From Lentzea aerocolonigenes (lineage in GTDB: Bacteria; Actinomycetota; Actinomycetes; Mycobacteriales; Pseudonocardiaceae): a DNA stretch of 64,000 nt. This document shows positions 1-7,771 of the stretch, in pieces (positions within the stretch are counted from its first letter, which is position 1; each line of letters opens with the position of its first letter). Below the pieces are notes generated by a model, which saw only the letters and a program-made list of their open reading frames with translations, was not told the origin of the DNA and did not search any database. The translations under genes were made by a program, and so were the position numbers. Where the stretch lies: the NCBI RefSeq assembly GCF_000974445.1, contig NZ_BBOJ01000002.1, forward strand, positions 248,001 to 312,000. Direction: 5' to 3'.

Positions 1-237
1 ACGACCCACGACCTGGGCTGGAGCACCAGGAGGCGGTCGCCGAGCGCCCGGTTCGCGCAGTGGTACGCGAGGCGTCTGGCCGACGTGATCCCCCACAGCA
101 AGCAGGTCTACCGCGCGTGCGTCCGGGTCTCACAGATGGTCGACCACCCGACGGCGCTCCTCAGGCCGGCCATACTCAGCAGGGTGCTGGCAGGAAGGGT
201 TCTCAGCGGATCGCGCCCTCAGGCCAGAGAACGGTGA
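1..237 (+). CDS. C-terminal end of a protein, possibly an FAD-dependent monooxygenase
   Basis: An open frame enters from the left edge and stops with TGA at 235-237, giving 78 visible residues and no start. The tail is basic and helical, with a W-Y-A-R-R-L segment followed by a P-T-A-L-L-R-P motif. By eye this resembles the C-terminal helices of aromatic-ring or polyketide FAD monooxygenases, but no catalytic part is inside the window, so the assignment is weak. Its last 35 bases overlap the 3' end of the convergent SLOG gene. Confidence 0.4.
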   Translation, partial: TTHDLGWSTRRRSPSARFAQWYARRLADVIPHSKQVYRACVRVSQMVDHPTALLRPAILSRVLAGRVLSGSRPQARER

Positions 238-688
238 CCGGCACACCCTGAGATCGCGCGTAGGCGACCACGTCGGCCGTTCCACCCGGACCGCGTCCCG
301 GCTGCCCGTCCCACACGGCGAGCAGCGAGTCGGACTCGTCCACCATCCGCTTGCCCGCCTCCATGTAGGCGTGCGGATCGGGCGTCACGAACGGCAGCTG
401 CACGACCTTGCCCGCACGGGCGAGCAAGCGGTCGTAGACCGGCTGGTACTCCTCGGGCAGCGTCTCGCGGTACCGGGAGGCCGGCAGCACCGCGACGAGC
501 GACCCGCCCGCGTCGAGCACGGCCTGCGCGAACACCGCGTCCGCACCGTCCGCCAGACACGAAACACCCACGACAGCACCGGTTTCAGCATCCGTCCGAG
601 CAACGGCGGCGCGGATCATGCGATCGACCTCCGCCTCCAGCTCCGCGGAGAGGCCCCGATGTCCGGTGATGGCGAGCTGCGTCGTCAT
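203..688 (-). CDS. SLOG-fold (LOG/DprA-like) nucleotide-binding protein
   Basis: 161 residues from an ATG at 688. The protein opens with a strand and the G-H-R-G-L turn, then carries A-D-G-A-D-A-V-F and G-T-A-D-V-V, as expected of the Rossmann-like SLOG superfamily that binds nucleotides or nucleotide-derived ligands. No transmembrane segment or extra effector domain is visible. A longer in-frame extension upstream (to 1069) lacks family features and would run through the VOC gene on the same strand, so the ATG at 688 was chosen. The 3' end converges on, and overlaps, the gene entering from the left edge. The ligand and role are unknown. Confidence 0.72.
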   Translation of the reverse strand: MTTQLAITGHRGLSAELEAEVDRMIRAAVARTDAETGAVVGVSCLADGADAVFAQAVLDAGGSLVAVLPASRYRETLPEEYQPVYDRLLARAGKVVQLPFVTPDPHAYMEAGKRMVDESDSLLAVWDGQPGRGPGGTADVVAYARSQGVPVTVLWPEGAIR

Positions 689-717
689 CTGTGCAGGATA
701 GGCGGCAAATGGGCTTC

Positions 718-1128
718 TCAGGAGGCCTGTTCCACCATCGACAGGTAGTGCGCGTTCGTCATGATCCCGAGAACGTTCCCGAACGGGTCGACGACCGACG
801 CCGTCACGAACCCCTCCCCACGCGGGCGCGGTTCGTCGTGCACCTGCGCACCGAGCTCCTGCAACTTCGCGAAGGTGCCCTCCAGATCGTCCACGGCCCA
901 GTACAGGACGGCCCCCGCCGGCCCCGCGAAAGGGCTCACCTCGAACTTGCGGTCCACGATGCCCAGCTCGGCCTGGTGGTCGCCGATCCGGAACTCGGCG
1001 TACCCCAGCGTCCCGTCGGGCATCTTCCGCTCGTAGTACGCGTCCACGCCGAGGAACGACGCGTACCACTCGCGTGCCTCCGCGACGTCGTCGGCGAAGT
1101 AGTTGACGGTCGACATGCCTCGCAACAC
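718..1128 (-). CDS. VOC family (glyoxalase/bleomycin-resistance-like) protein
   Basis: 136 residues forming two beta-alpha-beta-beta-beta modules of the vicinal-oxygen-chelate fold. The N-terminal N-Y-F-A-D-D-V segment and the C-terminal D-P-F-G-N-V-L-G-I motif are typical. The GTG at 1128 is preferred to the ATG at 1116 because GGAGG lies at 1134-1138, five bases upstream of the GTG. It is transcribed divergently from the WYL regulator across a perfect inverted repeat, so it is very probably that regulator's target. Members include glyoxalases, dioxygenases and antibiotic-binding proteins; the substrate cannot be told from sequence. Confidence 0.85.
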   Translation of the reverse strand: MLRGMSTVNYFADDVAEAREWYASFLGVDAYYERKMPDGTLGYAEFRIGDHQAELGIVDRKFEVSPFAGPAGAVLYWAVDDLEGTFAKLQELGAQVHDEPRPRGEGFVTASVVDPFGNVLGIMTNAHYLSMVEQAS

Positions 1129-1176
1129 GAGATCCTCCAGAAGTTTTCGGGTCGGTCGGTTTTCAGCTTCGGCCGT

Positions 1177-1201
1177 AAAGTGCTCATCCAGTGAGCACTT
1201 T
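1177..1201. promoter_or_regulatory. Perfect inverted repeat in the VOC/WYL divergent promoter (operator)
   Basis: AAAGTGCTCA (1177-1186) and TGAGCACTTT (1192-1201) are exact reverse complements around a 5-base spacer. The site lies between the two divergent starts, 18 bases before the WYL ATG. WYL/DeoR-type regulators commonly bind such repeats and control themselves and a divergent VOC gene, so this is the likely operator. Confidence 0.75.
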
Positions 1202-1219
1202 CACCGGAAACCTGGAGAC

Positions 1220-2185
1220 ATGCGCGCAGACCGTCTAGTCGCCACCCTCCTGCTGATGCAGGCCCGCGGTCAGGTCACCGCTGCTGACCTGGCCGAAGAG
1301 CTCGAAGTCTCGCGAGCCACGGCCCGCCGCGACCTGGAGGCGCTGTCCGCGGCGGGCGTTCCCGTCTACTCCCAGCCGGGCCGCGGCGGCGGCTGGTCGC
1401 TGATCGGCGGCGCCCGCACCGACCTCAGCGGGCTCACCTCGGCGGAGGCGCAGGCACTGTTCCTGATAGCCGGCCCCGCCGCCTCTGTCGCCCCGCAGAT
1501 CAAGTCGGCGCTGCGGAAACTCGTGCGCGCGCTGCCGCAGACGTTCCGCGCGGACGCCGAGGCCGCCGCCGAAGCGACGATCATCGACACCGCCGCCTGG
1601 GGCGAGGACACCAAGGACCGGCCGGGCCTCGTGGCGGTGCTGCAGGAGGCGGTGGTGCGGCAGATCCGGGTCCGGCTCACCTATCAGAAGCGCGGTGAAG
1701 CGCCGAAGGGGCGCGTGGTCGACCCGTGGGGACTCGTCGACAAGGACGGCACCTGGTACTTCATCGCCGGCACGAGTGACGGCCAGCGCACGTTCCGGCT
1801 GGACCGGATCCTCGGCGCCACGCTGACCGGCGCGAAGGCGTCGAGGCCCGCCGACTTCGAACTGGCGGGCACCTGGGACGAGATCGTCACGGCGATGGAG
1901 CAACGCCGCTCGGCGACGACCGCGACCGTCCTGGTGCCCACCCGGTTCCTCGACATCTTCCAACGACAGCACGGCCGCCACTGCACGGTCGTCGAGCACC
2001 TGGACGACCACGCGAAGGTCGAGCTGACCGCGCCGACCCCGCTCGACATCGCGCGCAACGTCGCCGGGTGGGGCGGCCTGATCACCGTCGAGTCCCCCGC
2101 GGTGCAGGAGCACCTGGCCGCCATCGGCGAGGAGCTGGTCAGCCGATACCGGCGTGCTTCTCCAGCCGGTCCAGTCGAGCCATGA
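1220..2185 (+). CDS. HTH and WYL-domain transcriptional regulator (YafY type)
   Basis: 321 residues. A winged HTH of the HTH_11/DeoR kind occupies about residues 1-60, with S-R-A-T-A-R-R-D-L recognition-helix sequence. A WYL ligand-binding domain follows at about 130-215, and a WCX-like C-terminal part at 230-320. The ATG at 1220 is preceded by CTGGAG. It sits next to a divergent VOC gene with a perfect operator between them, which fits autoregulation plus control of the VOC gene. The 3' end overlaps the convergent Clp-N gene by 47 bases. The effector is unknown. Confidence 0.88.
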   Translation: MRADRLVATLLLMQARGQVTAADLAEELEVSRATARRDLEALSAAGVPVYSQPGRGGGWSLIGGARTDLSGLTSAEAQALFLIAGPAASVAPQIKSALRKLVRALPQTFRADAEAAAEATIIDTAAWGEDTKDRPGLVAVLQEAVVRQIRVRLTYQKRGEAPKGRVVDPWGLVDKDGTWYFIAGTSDGQRTFRLDRILGATLTGAKASRPADFELAGTWDEIVTAMEQRRSATTATVLVPTRFLDIFQRQHGRHCTVVEHLDDHAKVELTAPTPLDIARNVAGWGGLITVESPAVQEHLAAIGEELVSRYRRASPAGPVEP

Positions 2186-2789
2186 TCATCTCCAGGATCT
2201 TGGCGGCGTCCGGCGTGGCGGTCTGCGTCTTCTTCGCGTGCACGATGCCCGCGAGCGCCGTCTGCACGGCCCGCCGGGTGCCCTTGAGGTCCGCGCCGAG
2301 CGAGCGCAGCACCTCACCGCCCCTGCCGTCCGGCTCGGCGACCAGCCCGAGCAGCAGGTGTTCGCAGCCCACGTAGTTGTGGCCCAGCGCGATCGCCTCG
2401 ACCACGGCCAGCTCCAGCGCGTTGACCGCGTCGGACGCGAACCCGGCACCCTCCTGAGGCTCCGAAGGGAAGCTCAACGTCCGCGGGTCGATGTCGATCG
2501 CCCGCAGCACGTCGAGCGCCAGGTTGCCGCCCTCGTCGACGAGCGCCTGCGCCAGCTCGGCGGTGGTCACCACCGGGGCAACGGCCGCCAGCCGAATCAC
2601 CGCGCGCAGGCGCTGGGTCAGCTGGGTACCCCGGTCACCGTCGAGGTCGTCGACGGTGAGGCCGCGCACCGCCGTGATCCGTTTGACCGAGACCTCCAGC
2701 GCGCGCTGACAGATGGCGGACACCGGGAGGTTGAGGTCCTTGACGGTCTCGGCCAGATCGTCGGGGAGGTACACGTTGATTTTTGGCAT
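2139..2789 (-). CDS. RHH-like DNA-binding N-terminus fused to a Clp N-domain
   Basis: 216 residues. The first about 45 residues (P-K-I-N-V-Y-L-P-D-D-L start) look like a ribbon-helix-helix DNA-binding module. The later half contains a Clp-N repeat region with G-C-E-H-L-L-L-G-L, the peptide- or adaptor-binding motif of ClpA/ClpC N-domains. There is no AAA ATPase domain, so this is not a Clp chaperone but a regulator or adaptor using the Clp-N fold. The ATG at 2789 directly abuts an imperfect inverted repeat and a good promoter, so autoregulation is likely. Function is inferred from domains only. Confidence 0.75.
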   Translation of the reverse strand: MPKINVYLPDDLAETVKDLNLPVSAICQRALEVSVKRITAVRGLTVDDLDGDRGTQLTQRLRAVIRLAAVAPVVTTAELAQALVDEGGNLALDVLRAIDIDPRTLSFPSEPQEGAGFASDAVNALELAVVEAIALGHNYVGCEHLLLGLVAEPDGRGGEVLRSLGADLKGTRRAVQTALAGIVHAKKTQTATPDAAKILEMIMARLDRLEKHAGIG

Positions 2790-2825
2790 AACCCCATATG
2801 TACCCCCATGTAGGGTTACGGTCAA
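2790..2825 (-). promoter_or_regulatory. Promoter with overlapping operator for the RHH/Clp-N gene; leaderless start
   Basis: On the minus strand a -35 TTGACC (2825-2820) and a -10 TACATA (2802-2797) are 17 bases apart, and the ATG at 2789 lies 7 bases after the -10, so the transcript is probably leaderless. An inverted repeat, AACCCNAYATG in both arms (2790-2800 and 2807-2817, 9 of 11 positions matching), covers the -10 and start. This would suit repression by the gene's own RHH domain. Confidence 0.7.
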
Positions 2826-2880
2826 TCGTGAACGCGGCAACCGTCACACTTGCGGATGATCAGAGGGGACGGTCAGGCGC

Positions 2881-4593
2881 GTGGAGGAGAGCAGCAGGCT
2901 CATCGGGAGCCGCTACCGGTTGAGGCAGAAGGTCGGCCAGGGTGCGATGGGAGTCGTCTGGCAGGCCTATGACGAGCAGCTTCACCGGGTGGTGGCCGCC
3001 AAGGAGCTGCTCGTACTGGAAGGCGTCGACGACGCCAAGATCGAACGCGCCAAGGCGAGAGCCATGCGCGAGGCCCGCCTCGCCGCCCGTCTCGAACACC
3101 CGAACGCCATCCGCGTCTACGACGTCGTGGAGGAGGACGGGCAGCCCTGGCTGATCATGGAGTACCTCCCCTCCCGCAGCCTCGCCGCCGTCATCTCCGA
3201 ACAGGGCACGCTGCCGCCGCGCGAGGTCGCCCGCATCGGCTGCTACACCGCCGCCGCCCTCGCCGCCGCGCACCGCCACGGCATCCAGCACCGCGACGTG
3301 AAGCCCGGCAACGTCCTGATCGGCGACCAGGAAGTCAAGATCACCGACTTCGGCATCTCCCGCACCACCGACGACGGCACGGCCACCGCGACCGGCACCG
3401 TCGGCACCCCGGCCTTCTTCTCCCCCGAGGTCGCGCGCGGTGAGGACGCAGGCCTCGCCTCCGACGTGTTCTCGCTCGGCGCCACCCTGTACAACGCGGT
3501 CGAGGGCGGACCGCCGTTCGGCACGGCCGACAACCACATCGCGATGCTGCACCGCGTGGCCAGCGGTTCGATCATGCCGCCGGCCAACGCCGGTCCGCTG
3601 CTCGCCCCGGTGCTGTTCCGGCTGCTCTCCAACGATCCCGAGCGCCGGCCGTCCATGGAGGAAGCGGTCCACCTGCTCGCCGCCGTGGTGAACGACTCGC
3701 CGCAGGTGTCCGAGGCGACCGCCGTCATCCCCGCCACCGTGCAGCTGCCTGCCGAGGCCCAGCCGGAGGAGAAGGCGAAGCAGGACTCCGCTGCCGCCGC
3801 GGCCGGGCTGGTGGCAGGTGCCGCTGCCGCCGAGGCCGCGGAACTCACGGCTCCGAAGCCCGAGGAAACGCCTGTCGAGCCGGAAGTTCCGGTTGCGGCA
3901 GAACCAGAACCGGAGCCGGAACCGCAGCCCGAACCTGAGCCTGAGCCCGCACCGACGCGGCCCGCTCCGGAACCGGTGTTCGCGACTACCCCGCCGGCGC
4001 CTCCCGCCGAACCCGACCAGAACCGCCGCAAGTTCCCGCTCGTCCCCATCGCGATCGTCCTCCTCGTGCTGGCAGTGGGCGTCGGGTCGTTCCTGTTGTG
4101 GCCCAAGGGAAACAACAACCAGGCGAACAACCCGCCGGCGTCGGGCTCCACGAGCACCACCCCGACCACCACGAGCCAGACGCAGCAGCAGCCCCCGACC
4201 GAGACGCAGACCCAAACGCAGACCACCACTCAAACGAACCCGCCGACCGACACCCCGAGCCAGGGCGAGACCCCGCCACCTCCGCCCGCGGGACCGAAGA
4301 ACGCCCAGGAGGCGATCACCGCGTACTACGCGTTGATCCCCGGCGATCTCCAGACCGGGTACTCGTTGCTCACCGACCGGTTCAAGTCGGTACGCGTCAA
4401 GACCTTCCAGGAGTACCAAACGTTCTGGAGCCAGTACACCGGGGTGCAGCTGTCGAACTTCGTGCCACAGGGCGACAACGTCGTGACCGTGACGCTGCAG
4501 TACATGAAGGGTTCGGCCGTCTCCTCGACCGAGACGCACACGTACACGTTCGTGCAGCAGAACGGCAAGTGGATGATCGACAATCAGGCATGA
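2881..4593 (+). CDS. Membrane-anchored eukaryotic-type Ser/Thr protein kinase
   Basis: 570 residues from a GTG start. The kinase domain spans about 10-270. It has a glycine loop at 19-26 (G-Q-G-A-M-G-V-V), catalytic Lys41, HRDVKPGN at 137-144 and DFG at 156-158, so all catalytic residues are present. A Glu/Pro-rich cytoplasmic linker (about 280-380) leads to one membrane helix at about 387-406. Outside lies a Thr/Gln/Pro-rich stalk and a roughly 100-residue NTF2-like domain. This is the usual actinobacterial PknB-like layout, but with a sensor other than PASTA. The SDR gene follows after 7 bases and is probably co-transcribed. Ligand and substrates are unknown. Confidence 0.92.
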   Translation: MEESSRLIGSRYRLRQKVGQGAMGVVWQAYDEQLHRVVAAKELLVLEGVDDAKIERAKARAMREARLAARLEHPNAIRVYDVVEEDGQPWLIMEYLPSRSLAAVISEQGTLPPREVARIGCYTAAALAAAHRHGIQHRDVKPGNVLIGDQEVKITDFGISRTTDDGTATATGTVGTPAFFSPEVARGEDAGLASDVFSLGATLYNAVEGGPPFGTADNHIAMLHRVASGSIMPPANAGPLLAPVLFRLLSNDPERRPSMEEAVHLLAAVVNDSPQVSEATAVIPATVQLPAEAQPEEKAKQDSAAAAAGLVAGAAAAEAAELTAPKPEETPVEPEVPVAAEPEPEPEPQPEPEPEPAPTRPAPEPVFATTPPAPPAEPDQNRRKFPLVPIAIVLLVLAVGVGSFLLWPKGNNNQANNPPASGSTSTTPTTTSQTQQQPPTETQTQTQTTTQTNPPTDTPSQGETPPPPPAGPKNAQEAITAYYALIPGDLQTGYSLLTDRFKSVRVKTFQEYQTFWSQYTGVQLSNFVPQGDNVVTVTLQYMKGSAVSSTETHTYTFVQQNGKWMIDNQA

Positions 4594-4600
4594 TCGCCAC

Positions 4601-5338
4601 ATGACCCGACGCGCACTCGTCACCGGAGCGTCCCGCGGCATCGGCGCGACCATCGCCCACGCCCTCGCCGCGGGCGGTCACCAGGTCGCCGTCCACTACC
4701 GGTCCGACCCGGCCGCGGCCCAGGCCGTCGCCGAGGGCCTTCCCGGCAGCGGCCACGTGACCGTCCAGGGCGATCTCGGCGCGAACCAGGCGGAGCAGAT
4801 CGTCGCCGAGACGGTGGCGAAGCTCGGCGGGCTCGACGTCCTCGTCAACAACGCGGGCATCTACTTCCACCACCCCATCGCCACGACCGGTTTCGAGGAG
4901 TGGCAACAGGCCTGGCGCCGCACGATCGAGCTCAACCTGTACGGCCCCGCCGACCTCACGTGGCACGCGGTCCGGCACATGACCGAGGGTGGCCGCATCA
5001 TCAACATCGGTTCGCGGGGCGCGTTCCGGGGCGAGCCGGACGCTCCGGCGTACGGTGCCGCGAAGGCCGGTCTGCACGCGCTGACGCAGTCGCTCGCGCA
5101 GTCCCTCGCCCCGCAGGGCATCGCGGTCGCCGGTGTGGCACCGGGATTCGTCCGCACCGACATGGTCACCGACTTCCTGGCCGGGCCGGAAGGTGACGCG
5201 ATCCGCGCGCAGAGCCCGTTCAACCGCGTCGCCGAACCGGAGGAGGTCGCCTCCGCGGTCGCGTGGCTGGCGACCGAGCACGCCACGTGGGCCAGCGGCA
5301 CGATCATCGACGTGAACGGCGCCTCCTACCTGCGGTGA
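4601..5338 (+). CDS. SDR-family NAD(P)-dependent oxidoreductase
   Basis: 245 residues of a classical short-chain dehydrogenase. The cofactor motif T-G-A-S-R-G-I-G is at about 7-14, N-N-A-G at about 85-88, and the catalytic Ser (I-G-S-R-G) and Y-G-A-A-K are at about 137 and 150-154. A C-terminal substrate loop ends in D-V-N-G-A-S-Y-L. It follows the kinase gene by 7 bases and ends before a strong hairpin, so the two probably form one transcript. It resembles FabG-like 3-oxoacyl-ACP reductases, but the substrate cannot be assigned. Confidence 0.88.
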   Translation: MTRRALVTGASRGIGATIAHALAAGGHQVAVHYRSDPAAAQAVAEGLPGSGHVTVQGDLGANQAEQIVAETVAKLGGLDVLVNNAGIYFHHPIATTGFEEWQQAWRRTIELNLYGPADLTWHAVRHMTEGGRIINIGSRGAFRGEPDAPAYGAAKAGLHALTQSLAQSLAPQGIAVAGVAPGFVRTDMVTDFLAGPEGDAIRAQSPFNRVAEPEEVASAVAWLATEHATWASGTIIDVNGASYLR

Positions 5339-5350
5339 TTCCCTGCACGG

Positions 5351-5372
5351 CGACCGGAACCAGTTCCGGTCG
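5351..5372 (+). terminator. Hairpin terminator after the kinase-SDR unit
   Basis: CGACCGGAAC (5351-5360) and GTTCCGGTCG (5363-5372) form a perfect 10-bp stem with a 2-base loop, 13 bases after the SDR stop. No T-run follows, as is common for actinobacterial terminators. Confidence 0.7.
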
Positions 5373-5391
5373 CGAGTTGATCTTCCCGACC

Positions 5392-5407
5392 ACCGGTCTA
5401 GACCACT
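5392..5407 (+). promoter_or_regulatory. DasR-responsive element (dre) upstream of the chitinase
   Basis: ACCGGTCTAGACCACT matches the dre consensus known from Streptomyces (ACTGGTCTAGACCA) at nearly every position, with the perfect core GGTCTAGACC at 5395-5404. It lies about 45 bases before the chitinase ATG, overlapping a possible -10 TAACGT (5407-5412). DasR is a GntR repressor released by GlcN-6-P, so the chitinase is predicted to respond to GlcNAc supply. Confidence 0.82.
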
Positions 5408-5452
5408 AACGTCGCGAGTGGGCGCTCGACGAAAGTGGAAGGCAACCCTGCA

Positions 5453-6781
5453 ATGCGTTCACTCCGCTCACGCCTCGGTGCCGCCGGCCTCGCGCTGGCC
5501 GCCGCCGCGGCGACGATGACAGTCCTGGCGCCTGCCGCGCAGGCCGCCTATCCCCAGGGATTCAAGAGCGTCGGCTACATGCCGTCGTGGTCCGGCAGCG
5601 TCAGCGCGATCCAGTACAGCAAGCTGACGCACATCAACTACTCCTTCGCGCTGCCGAACTCGAACGGCACGCTCCAGGGCACCCCCGACCCCGCCAAGCT
5701 CCAGCAGCTGGTGAGCCTCGGCCACCAGAACGGCGTCAAGGTATCGATCGCCGTCGGTGGCTGGAACAACGGCAACGACGACAACTTCGAGATCCTCGCG
5801 GCCAGCACCAACGGCCGCACGACGTTCGTCAACTCCCTGGTCAACCTCGTCAACCAGTACAACCTCGACGGCGTCGACATCGACTGGGAGTACCCGGATC
5901 CCGGTGCCGAGGGCGACAACTACACCCTGCTGATGCGCCAGCTCGGCGACGCGCTGCACAGCCGCGGCAAGATCCTCACGGCCGCTGTGGTGAGCGAGGG
6001 CGGTACAGCCAACGGCGTGCAGCCCGCGGTGTTCGGCATCGTCGACTGGCTGAACATCATGGCCTACGACGGCGGCAGCCCGCACGCGAACTACGACTGG
6101 TCGATCAACGCCGTCAACTTCTGGAAGGGCCGCGGACTGCCTGCGAGCAAAGCGGTTCTCGGTGTGCCGTTCTACAGCCGGCCGACCTACATCGCCTACC
6201 GCGACCTCGTCGCGCAGGACCCGGCGAACGCCAACCGCGACTGCTACAACGGCAACTGCTACAACGGCATCCCCACGATCAAGCGCAAGACGACGTGGGC
6301 GGTGTCGAACGCGGGCGGCATCATGAACTGGGAGCTGTCGCAGGACACCACCGGCAGCACCAGCCTGCTCAACGCCATCTGGGAGGCCGCGTCCGGCGGC
6401 ACCCCGCCCACCGGCGGCACGATCGTCGGTTACGGCGGCAAGTGCGTCGACGTGGCTGGGGCGAACTCGGCCAACGGCACGGCGGTGCAGCTCTGGACGT
6501 GCAACGGCACCAACGCCCAGCAATGGTCCCGCAACGGCAACACCGTGCGCGCTCTGGGCAAGTGCCTCGACGCGTCCGGCACCGCCAACGGCGCCGTGAC
6601 CCAGCTCTGGGACTGCACCGGCGCCGGCAACCAGCAGTGGACCGCCGAGTCGAACGGTCAGCTGCGCAACGCGGCGTCAGGGAGATGTCTCGACGCCACC
6701 GGCCCCAGCTCGGCCGACGGCACCAGGCTCCAGCTCTGGGACTGCGCCGGAACCGCCAACCAGCGCTGGACGTTCTCCTAG
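5453..6781 (+). CDS. Secreted GH18 chitinase with C-terminal ricin-B/CBM13 domain
   Basis: 442 residues. The Ala-rich signal peptide has a likely AQA cleavage near residue 31. The GH18 barrel runs to about residue 310 and carries the active-site motif DGVDIDWEYP with the catalytic acid Glu146. A beta-trefoil ricin-B (CBM13) domain from about 318 shows three Q-x-W repeats with paired Cys. It would hydrolyse chitin outside the cell while binding sugar polymers. The ATG at 5453 was chosen over the in-frame GTG at 5435 because GGAAGG (5437-5442) lies 10 bases upstream. A dre operator precedes it and a strong hairpin follows. Confidence 0.93.
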   Translation: MRSLRSRLGAAGLALAAAAATMTVLAPAAQAAYPQGFKSVGYMPSWSGSVSAIQYSKLTHINYSFALPNSNGTLQGTPDPAKLQQLVSLGHQNGVKVSIAVGGWNNGNDDNFEILAASTNGRTTFVNSLVNLVNQYNLDGVDIDWEYPDPGAEGDNYTLLMRQLGDALHSRGKILTAAVVSEGGTANGVQPAVFGIVDWLNIMAYDGGSPHANYDWSINAVNFWKGRGLPASKAVLGVPFYSRPTYIAYRDLVAQDPANANRDCYNGNCYNGIPTIKRKTTWAVSNAGGIMNWELSQDTTGSTSLLNAIWEAASGGTPPTGGTIVGYGGKCVDVAGANSANGTAVQLWTCNGTNAQQWSRNGNTVRALGKCLDASGTANGAVTQLWDCTGAGNQQWTAESNGQLRNAASGRCLDATGPSSADGTRLQLWDCAGTANQRWTFS

Positions 6782-6782
6782 C

Positions 6783-6824
6783 AGCCGCGCGGGCGATGAT
6801 CTCGTGATCATCGCCCGCGCGGCT
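6783..6824 (+). terminator. Very strong hairpin terminator after the chitinase
   Basis: Bases 6783-6800 pair perfectly with 6807-6824 (18 bp), and C6801 with G6806 adds a nineteenth pair around the loop TCGT. It begins immediately after the chitinase stop and ends 12 bases before the next start codon. Confidence 0.85.
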
Positions 6825-6836
6825 ACGATCAGCGCT

Positions 6837-7712
6837 GTGGCTCCCAGCCTGGAGAACCTGCTCGTCGTGGGCGTCGCGTCGAGCGCGCTGTTCGACCTGA
6901 CCGAGTCCGACGCGGTCTTCCACGCCGAGGGCGAGGAGGCCTACCGCGCCTACCAGGAAGCGCACCTGGACGAACCGTTCGGGCCCGGCGTCGCGTTCCC
7001 GTTCCTGCGCAGGCTCCTGCAGCTCAACTCGCTGGGACCACTGGTCGAGGTGATCGTGCTGTCGCGCAACTCCCCCGACACGGGCCTGCGCATCCTCCGC
7101 TCGGCCGCCCACCACGGCCTCGCGATCTCGCGGGCGATCTTCACGCAGGGACGCGCCCCGCACGAGTTCATGCCCGCGTTGAACATGTCGCTCTTCCTGT
7201 CCGCGCACGAGAACGACGTGCGCAAGGCGACCGCGGCCGGCATGCCCGCGGGCCAGGTGCTCAAGTCGTCGTTCCAGGACGACGACGACCCGGCGTTGCG
7301 GATCGCGTTCGACTTCGACGGCGTGCTGGCCGACGACGCGGCGGAGCGGATCTACCAGAGCGGCGGGCTCGACCAGTTCCAGCAGCACGAGGCGACGAAC
7401 GTCGTCACGCCCCTCGATCCCGGACCGCTGCGGAACTTCCTGGCGGGCGTCAACCGGATCCAGCGACTCGCCGAGGACCGCGTCCGCGTCTCGGTGGTCA
7501 CCGCCCGGTCCGCTCCGGCACACGAACGCGCGATCAACAGCCTCAAAGCGTGGGGACTGACGGTGAACGACGCGTTCTTCCTGGGAGGGCTCGAGAAGGC
7601 GCCGATCCTCGACGTGCTCAAGCCGCACATCTTCTTCGACGACCAGCGCGGCCACCTGGTCCAGACGGTGCCGTGCGTGCACATCCCGTTCGGGATCACG
7701 AACGAAACGTGA
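6837..7712 (+). CDS. Cytosolic 5'-nucleotidase family protein
   Basis: 291 residues, matching the 5_nucleotid (PF06189-like) family of IMP/AMP-type nucleotidases. A central F-D-F-D-G-V-L-A-D motif supplies the HAD-type catalytic aspartates. An N-terminal V-A-S-S-A-L-F-D-L-T-E-S-D and a C-terminal F-F-D-D-Q-R-G-H segment are also family-like. The GTG at 6837 was chosen because further upstream in frame the sequence falls inside the terminator hairpin. TACGAT at 6824-6829 could be a -10 for a leaderless transcript. It would dephosphorylate nucleoside monophosphates in the cytosol. Confidence 0.82.
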   Translation: MAPSLENLLVVGVASSALFDLTESDAVFHAEGEEAYRAYQEAHLDEPFGPGVAFPFLRRLLQLNSLGPLVEVIVLSRNSPDTGLRILRSAAHHGLAISRAIFTQGRAPHEFMPALNMSLFLSAHENDVRKATAAGMPAGQVLKSSFQDDDDPALRIAFDFDGVLADDAAERIYQSGGLDQFQQHEATNVVTPLDPGPLRNFLAGVNRIQRLAEDRVRVSVVTARSAPAHERAINSLKAWGLTVNDAFFLGGLEKAPILDVLKPHIFFDDQRGHLVQTVPCVHIPFGITNET

Positions 7713-7720
7713 TCCGACAT

Positions 7721-7736
7721 TGAGTAGCCGTACTCA
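7721..7736. promoter_or_regulatory. Inverted repeat upstream of the YiaA/B-like gene
   Basis: TGAGTA (7721-7726) and TACTCA (7731-7736) are exact reverse complements around GCCG, 35 bases before the small membrane gene. It lies in the only gap between two co-directional genes and looks like an operator. The cognate regulator is not identifiable. Confidence 0.45.
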
Positions 7737-7771
7737 TGACAGCCCTGGTGTGACCCAGGACTCTCAGGATC

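Noticed and set aside
2860..4653. 597-codon frame opposite the kinase
   Set aside because: Arg/Gly/Val-rich shadow product; the kinase motifs on the plus strand are complete.
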